From the NCBI GenBank assembly GCA_002102555.1, contig MCFL01000007.1, forward strand, positions 310,001 to 374,000: a DNA stretch of 64,000 bases, in the 5' to 3' direction. Numbering within the stretch: the stretch's first letter is position 1; each line of letters begins with the position of its first letter. Of the stretch, positions 59,597 through 64,000 are shown in pieces. The notes under the pieces were generated by a model, which was not told the DNA's origin, made no database searches, and saw only the letters and a program-made list of their open reading frames with translations. The position numbers and the translations under genes are program-made. The stretch comes from Catenaria anguillulae PL171. Taxonomy: Eukaryota > Blastocladiomycota > Blastocladiomycetes > Blastocladiales > Catenariaceae.

Positions 59597-60847
59597 TTAC
59601 CGCCCCTTCTTGGCGCCGCGCTTCTTCGCATTCTTGGCCTTGATGGAATCAATCTTCTTTTGAATGTTCTCATTCCTCTTCTTGGCCTTGTCCTTGAACT
59701 CCTTGTCCAAGGTGCTTTTGCGCTCGGCCCACTCTTCCTTCTTTTTGCCTTCTCCTTCTCCTTGCGCTTGACGGCGCGCTTGAGCAGCGCCGTGTCGTCC
59801 TTGACCTTCTCGCCTGACGCCTGCAGCATTGCCTTCTTCCATGCAGCACGCTCCTTGAGGGCCTTGGCCTTTTCAGGGTTGGTCGCTTGCAGCTCGGCAA
59901 GGCGCTCCTTTTCCTTTTCGGCCTTGAGCAGCTGCGCCTTGACGTCCTTGTTGGGGGCCCTTCTTTTTCTTCTTGTCATCGCCAAAATCAATGTTGCCGA
60001 AACGAATGTCTTCGACGACCGAGGCGGCGGTCTTTGAGGACTTTGATTTGGTCGAGGCAGAGGGCGGTGTCGATTGGGAGGTGGACTCGTTGTCCTTTGC
60101 GAGAATTTGCTATGGAAGCACAATCAGTACACGTCAGCCACTGTCCTCGCCCAGGTCACGAAAGAGAAGAGGAAGAGACGAACCCCATCGCTGCTCTCCT
60201 TCTTTGCCTGATCAATCGCGCGCTGCTTCTTCTGCTTGGTCTTGCCTTCCTTACGCTTGGCCCGCTTTTCCTCTTGCGACAACTGCACCTTTGCCTTCTT
60301 GGCAAGCTTGCGCGGGTTCTTGGTTTGGCGAGCCGCTCGAGTGCGGCGCGCCATTCAGAGACAGTGGGCAGCGGCTTCTTTTCGCCTTGCTCCTCGTCAT
60401 CCGAGTCCGAGTCGGAGCCAGACATGTCAACATCGTTGTCGTCATCGTCGTCATTGGCACCGCCCGCAGCGTCGAAACCGCCCTCTTGGTCGCTATCCGC
60501 ATCCATACCGTCATCCTCCGCATCACCATCGTTTCCAGCCTTGGCCTGTGACGCGGCCGCCGCGGCCATGGCCTGCTGCCTTGCGGTGACCGAATTTGAA
60601 TCCTTCAAATCAAGCTTGGCCTTCTTGCTGGCCGACGGCGCTGCGGCAGCGGAGCGCCGTGCTTTTCGGCGAGTGCCTCGATGGGGCGTTTCTTGTGCTT
60701 GTGGAAGCGCGACTCCATGGCCTGCTCGTGGTCCTCAACAAACCAGTACTGCGAGGGAATCAGATCCACGATGGCATTGATCGAGTGGGAGGTGGCGGCG
60801 AGGGCGGCGCCCAGGTCGTCGAGCGAAGGGAAGGCGAGGGTGGCCAT
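59597..60847 (-). CDS. SURF6/Rrp14 nucleolar ribosome-biogenesis protein, frameshifted
   Basis: The N-terminus (MATLAFPSLDDLGAALAATS, LIPSQYWFVEDHEQ, KFHKHKKRP-type) matches the Rrp14 N-terminal domain. An acidic stretch (GDAEDDGMDADSDQE to DSDSDDEEQ) follows. An intron at about 60170-60110 is followed by ASVVEDIRFGNIDFGDDKKKKK and the SURF6 core: AQLLKAEKEKERLAELQ, KALKERAAWKKAMLQASGEKVKDDTALLKRAVKRKEKEK, then EEWAERKSTLDKEFKDKAKKRNENIQKKI, ending KKRGAKKGR. The protein acts in 40S and 60S subunit maturation. Single-base frame changes are needed near 60650, 60340, 59955 and 59750, several in runs of G or K codons. Confidence 0.85.
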
Positions 60848-61130
60848 GATTGTTGCGTTGCGTTGGGTGCCGAATACATGGAGATGTGAGCCGGGACATC
60901 ACTCTGTCGGAATGCTGCTCACGCACGCACGCAGGTGTACTGCATTGAGTGGTGGCGTGCATATGCAGAATGCATTTGGTGACCACGTGATCTCGTGTGA
61001 TCCGTGATCCCGTCATCGAGTGAGTGAGAAGTGGTGGTCCGCAATGTATCGAAATGCACTGCACCAGAACACCATCAAGCGCTATGGGACTCGATCCCAT
61101 CTGCCTGAAGCAATTCCTCAGATTTCATCA
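60848..61130. promoter_or_regulatory. Divergent promoter of SURF6 and VPS18
   Basis: A region of about 280 bases between two divergent starts. No clear TATA box. Confidence 0.45.
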
Positions 61131-64000
61131 ATGTCTCTGTTTGATCTCCTCGAGGGCGGCTCTGGCGGCACCCCCACCTCCTCCGTCCCGGCGGCCTTGC
61201 AGCCACCGACACCCCGCTTCCAATCGTGCTTCACAGCAACCGCCACTCTCAGGCGAGTTTGTCCCCGGCTTGCCAGACCTCGGCGCCGTGGACCCACAGC
61301 TCCCTGTGCCATTGCAAAAGGTGGCTGCAGGCTTCGCGCCGGCCCTTCAAACTCGCGTCTCGCAGCACGCGACTCACCGTTTGCCCTCGACCCGGTTGAT
61401 GTTGAATCGCGCGGACCGGGGCCATACACGGCGCTCGCGGTGGCCAACAATGTCTCATCGTGGCACAAGATAGTCCTCCAAAGTGCTTGCGCATTTACCT
61501 GGACGGTTCAAAGGAACTGGACGGTATTTGGACTTCCTTTTTTGATCGCTGAGAGCTCACACCAAGGCATCGTACTGATGGATCTTGGTGGAACAGAAAT
61601 CGGAGCTCGAGCTGCCAAAGAAACCAGCTGGCCCAATCATTGTGCGCAGCATATTCATGGATCCAACTGCCCGGCATGCAATCCTCTGCTGTGGCCCGGA
61701 CCTGACCTTCTTTCTCGGTGCAACGAGCAAGCGCGCGAGGCTCCTGACCAAAATCAAGGTACTTTCTGATTCTTCGTTCCCCGAGTAGCTCGTGCGCTTA
61801 ACTCACCAGCGAAATGTTACCGACAGGGTATACCAACATGCGTTGCCTGGAATCGGTCCTCGACCACAGAGAGCACCGCCACCGGTGCAACGCTCCTGGG
61901 CATGTCGGACACTTCGGTGTGGGAAGCGCACTTTGAGCACGTTGACGAATCCTCAGGCGGCTTTTTTGGTCTCCGTACTCGAACCGCGGACCCGCTCAAG
62001 TTTGCCAAACAAATCGCGACTTTACCCGACCCGCCTACCTTTCTCCAGTTTGACCCATTCCCCATCGACGACCGCAAGTTTGCCATCACAGCCGCCACCG
62101 TTAGCGGTAAGCTCATGCAATTCATTGGCAACATCAAGCTATCAGCCAATCCCACAACCGCATCAGGAACAGCTGCCGTGACAAAGTCCACACCCGTGAT
62201 TGATCCAGGCTCACTCGAGCAAGTATTCAATACACGCCCGTGGACCCTCGAACTTCCGCCGATCCCGACCACCCCACTTCTCCCCGTCTCCATTACCCGG
62301 CCGGTCTATGCTGGTGTGCAGCTCGGCGCACCCACCAAGCTCAGTTGGCTCACGGCCTCGGGCATTTACGCGGCCCCGATCTCGTTTGGCTCACAAGCGA
62401 CGGCCGAAACCCTGTTTGACCACCCACAACTCTACGCACTTGCTGAATCCGTCCTAGGAGATCAGCCAATCGCCATTGTCGCGCTGCAATTCCACTTTAT
62501 CCTGGTTGGCCCGCGCTCCATCTGCGCCGTGTCCTCGCTCGTCCCGACACTGCCACGGCATCTTCGTCCGACTCGTCGTCGTCCGACACTCTCCCGACTC
62601 TCCGCATCGTATGGTCCACTCGGTTCCCAACGTCGCCCGTCCTCGCTGTCGCCCACGACCTCGCCCACGGAACCATTTGGGCCATCACTGCATCGGACCT
62701 GTTTGAGCTGACCATCAAGGACGAGGACCGCGACATTTGGCGGTTTTACCTGGCGCAAAACAAGTTTGAGCTCGCGCTCACGCACGCAAAGTCCAAGCAA
62801 CAGCGCGACCTGGTTGCCAAGGCACAGGCAGACCATTACTTTGAGTCCAAGCGGTACGTCTTGTCGGCCAAGTATTATGCGCAAGCGGCACTGGTTCCGT
62901 TTGAGCAGGTCACGTTGCAGTTTATCGAGCGCGGCGAAATGGACGCGTTGAGGGCGTATTTGGGGCATGTGCTTGAAGCAAAGACCAAGGGCGGCAAGGT
63001 CGGTGGGGACAGTGTGGAGGCGACCATGGTGGCCATGTGGTTGTTTGAGTTGTTACTGGAGCACTTGAACGAGGGCCAGGTGGATGCGCAGGAGGCTCGG
63101 ATATTGGAGGCGAGCGTCCGCGAGTTCATTTCAAAGTATCACGTACGCAAAGGCACAAGCATTGTCGCGATTGCTGAGATTGAACTCACACTCACTTTGT
63201 GGATGCCAGCCTTACCTCGAGCCGCGCACCGTATCGCAACTGTGTGCAAGTTACAACCGCGACCCAGAACTGCTTCACTTTTACATTGCCACGCACGACC
63301 ACGCCAACATTCTGGCATACTGGATCGACCGCCACGAATGGGACTCGGCTCTCGCCGTTCTCGAGCGCCAAATCGACACCGAGATGTTTTACCGGTTCGT
63401 GCCCTTGCTTGTCGAGCACGCGCCTGCACGCATTGCGCAAATCCTCATTGCCAAGTCGGGCGCCGGCGCGGGTGCCCCAGGCATTGACATTGTCCGGCTT
63501 GTCGGTGCGTACATCAAGAGCTCGGACCCGGCTGTGCAAAAGGCGGCCATTCCGCTCATGGAACATGCCGTGTTGGTCAAGAACCGCACCGACCCCGTGT
63601 TACACAACTACTTGGTACAGCTGTATGCACACTATGGCAGTGCCCGTGGCCCGCGCGGCGGGGCTGCATCGGGAGCTGCCACGCCCAAATCGACGAGCAC
63701 GTTGGGCGACGAGGCTCAGTCGTCGTCGTCGTCGTCGTCGTCGGCCGCGCTGTTGGCGTTTTTGCAGTCCAAGCCGCGGCACTATCATTTGGATCATGCG
63801 TTGCGCGTGTGCCATGCGGCGGGGCAAATGGATGCATCGATTTATTTGTTGACGGAATTGGATCGTGTTGCGCAGGCCGTGGCCTTGGCTCTTGATCGGG
63901 GAAACGTGACGCTGGCTGTGGAGTTGGCAAAGGAGGGCGGCGAGGCGGGCGGAGATGAGGTAAGGGAGCATTGGTTGGCGATTGTCAAGTATTTGGTGGA
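61131..64000 (+). CDS. VPS18, CORVET/HOPS core subunit (3' end beyond window)
   Basis: The start MSLFDLLEGGSGG is at 61131. The N-terminal beta-propeller pieces (RADRGPYTALAVANNV, SIFMDPTARHAILCCGPDL, TKRARLL-type) are spread over several frames. After an intron at 61759-61826 come GIPTCVAWNRSS, TLLGMSDTSVWEAHFEH and PTFLQFDPF, then RDIWRFYLAQNKFELALTHA with DLVAKAQADHYFESKRYVLSAKYYAQA. An intron at 63143-63209 joins FISKYH to PYLEPRTVSQL and the clathrin-repeat region (ELLHFYIATHDHANILAYWIDRHEWDSAL). A poly-Ser run sits at about 63720. VPS18 drives tethering and fusion at endosomes and the vacuole; the C-terminal RING lies outside the window. Frame changes near 61230, 61400, 61450, 61590 and 62510 need one-base corrections. 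Confidence 0.88.
63718..63741 (+). repeat. TCG trinucleotide run (poly-Ser)
   Basis: Eight or so consecutive TCG codons encode a serine tract inside VPS18. Confidence 0.85.

Overview
This window is nuclear DNA from a GC-rich, intron-containing eukaryote, most likely a zoosporic (flagellated) early-diverging fungus. Fungal signs are a tandem pair of secreted DUF7707-like proteins, an Sfp1-like zinc-finger factor and a single-domain Hom3-type aspartokinase. Signs of a flagellated, less derived lineage are an EFCAB9-like EF-hand protein, a GCP6-like gamma-tubulin ring protein, a TMC-like membrane protein, a transmembrane ADAM protease and imidazolonepropionase. A blastocladiomycete or chytrid fits best, but that placement is an inference. 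Introns are short (mostly about 50-160 nt), often with GTACG or GTATG donors. No bacterial, plasmid, phage or CRISPR features were seen.

Layout, left to right: a Gln-rich protein with a Helitron-like cysteine region (minus strand, running off the left edge); a Heh1/MAN1-type inner nuclear membrane protein; long-form RNase Z; an ADAM metalloprotease; a CAP/SCP GPI-type secreted protein (minus); the splicing factor SNW1/Prp45 (minus); ribosomal protein P2 (minus); a TEN1-like OB-fold protein (minus) divergent from a mitochondrial DEAD-box helicase; a PWWP chromatin reader; an atypical small GTPase (minus); calcineurin A (minus); PIG-A (minus); an unidentified minus gene divergent from imidazolonepropionase; an AT-hook/ZZ-finger protein; unidentified low-complexity genes; aspartokinase; an Sfp1-like factor (minus); a TMC-like protein; Hsp10; a class V aminotransferase (minus); two tandem DUF7707-like proteins; a GCP6-like protein; an EFCAB9-like protein; SURF6/Rrp14 (minus); and VPS18, running off the right edge.

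The genes are mostly unrelated housekeeping functions and do not form a pathway cluster. The most suggestive neighbourhood is GCP6-like followed within about 150 bp by the EFCAB9-like gene, both plausibly centriole/flagellum-related. Several genes share short divergent promoter regions.

Sequence quality matters for reading this window. Many conserved genes carry single-base frameshifts, mostly apparent one-base losses at or beside homopolymers (RNase Z, imidazolonepropionase, CAP, Heh1, ZZ, SURF6, VPS18, GCP6, aminotransferase, TMC). Others (calcineurin, PIG-A, aspartokinase, SNW1, helicase, Hsp10) read through cleanly. Uncorrected sequencing indels are the simplest explanation. Gene limits given here span such frameshifts.
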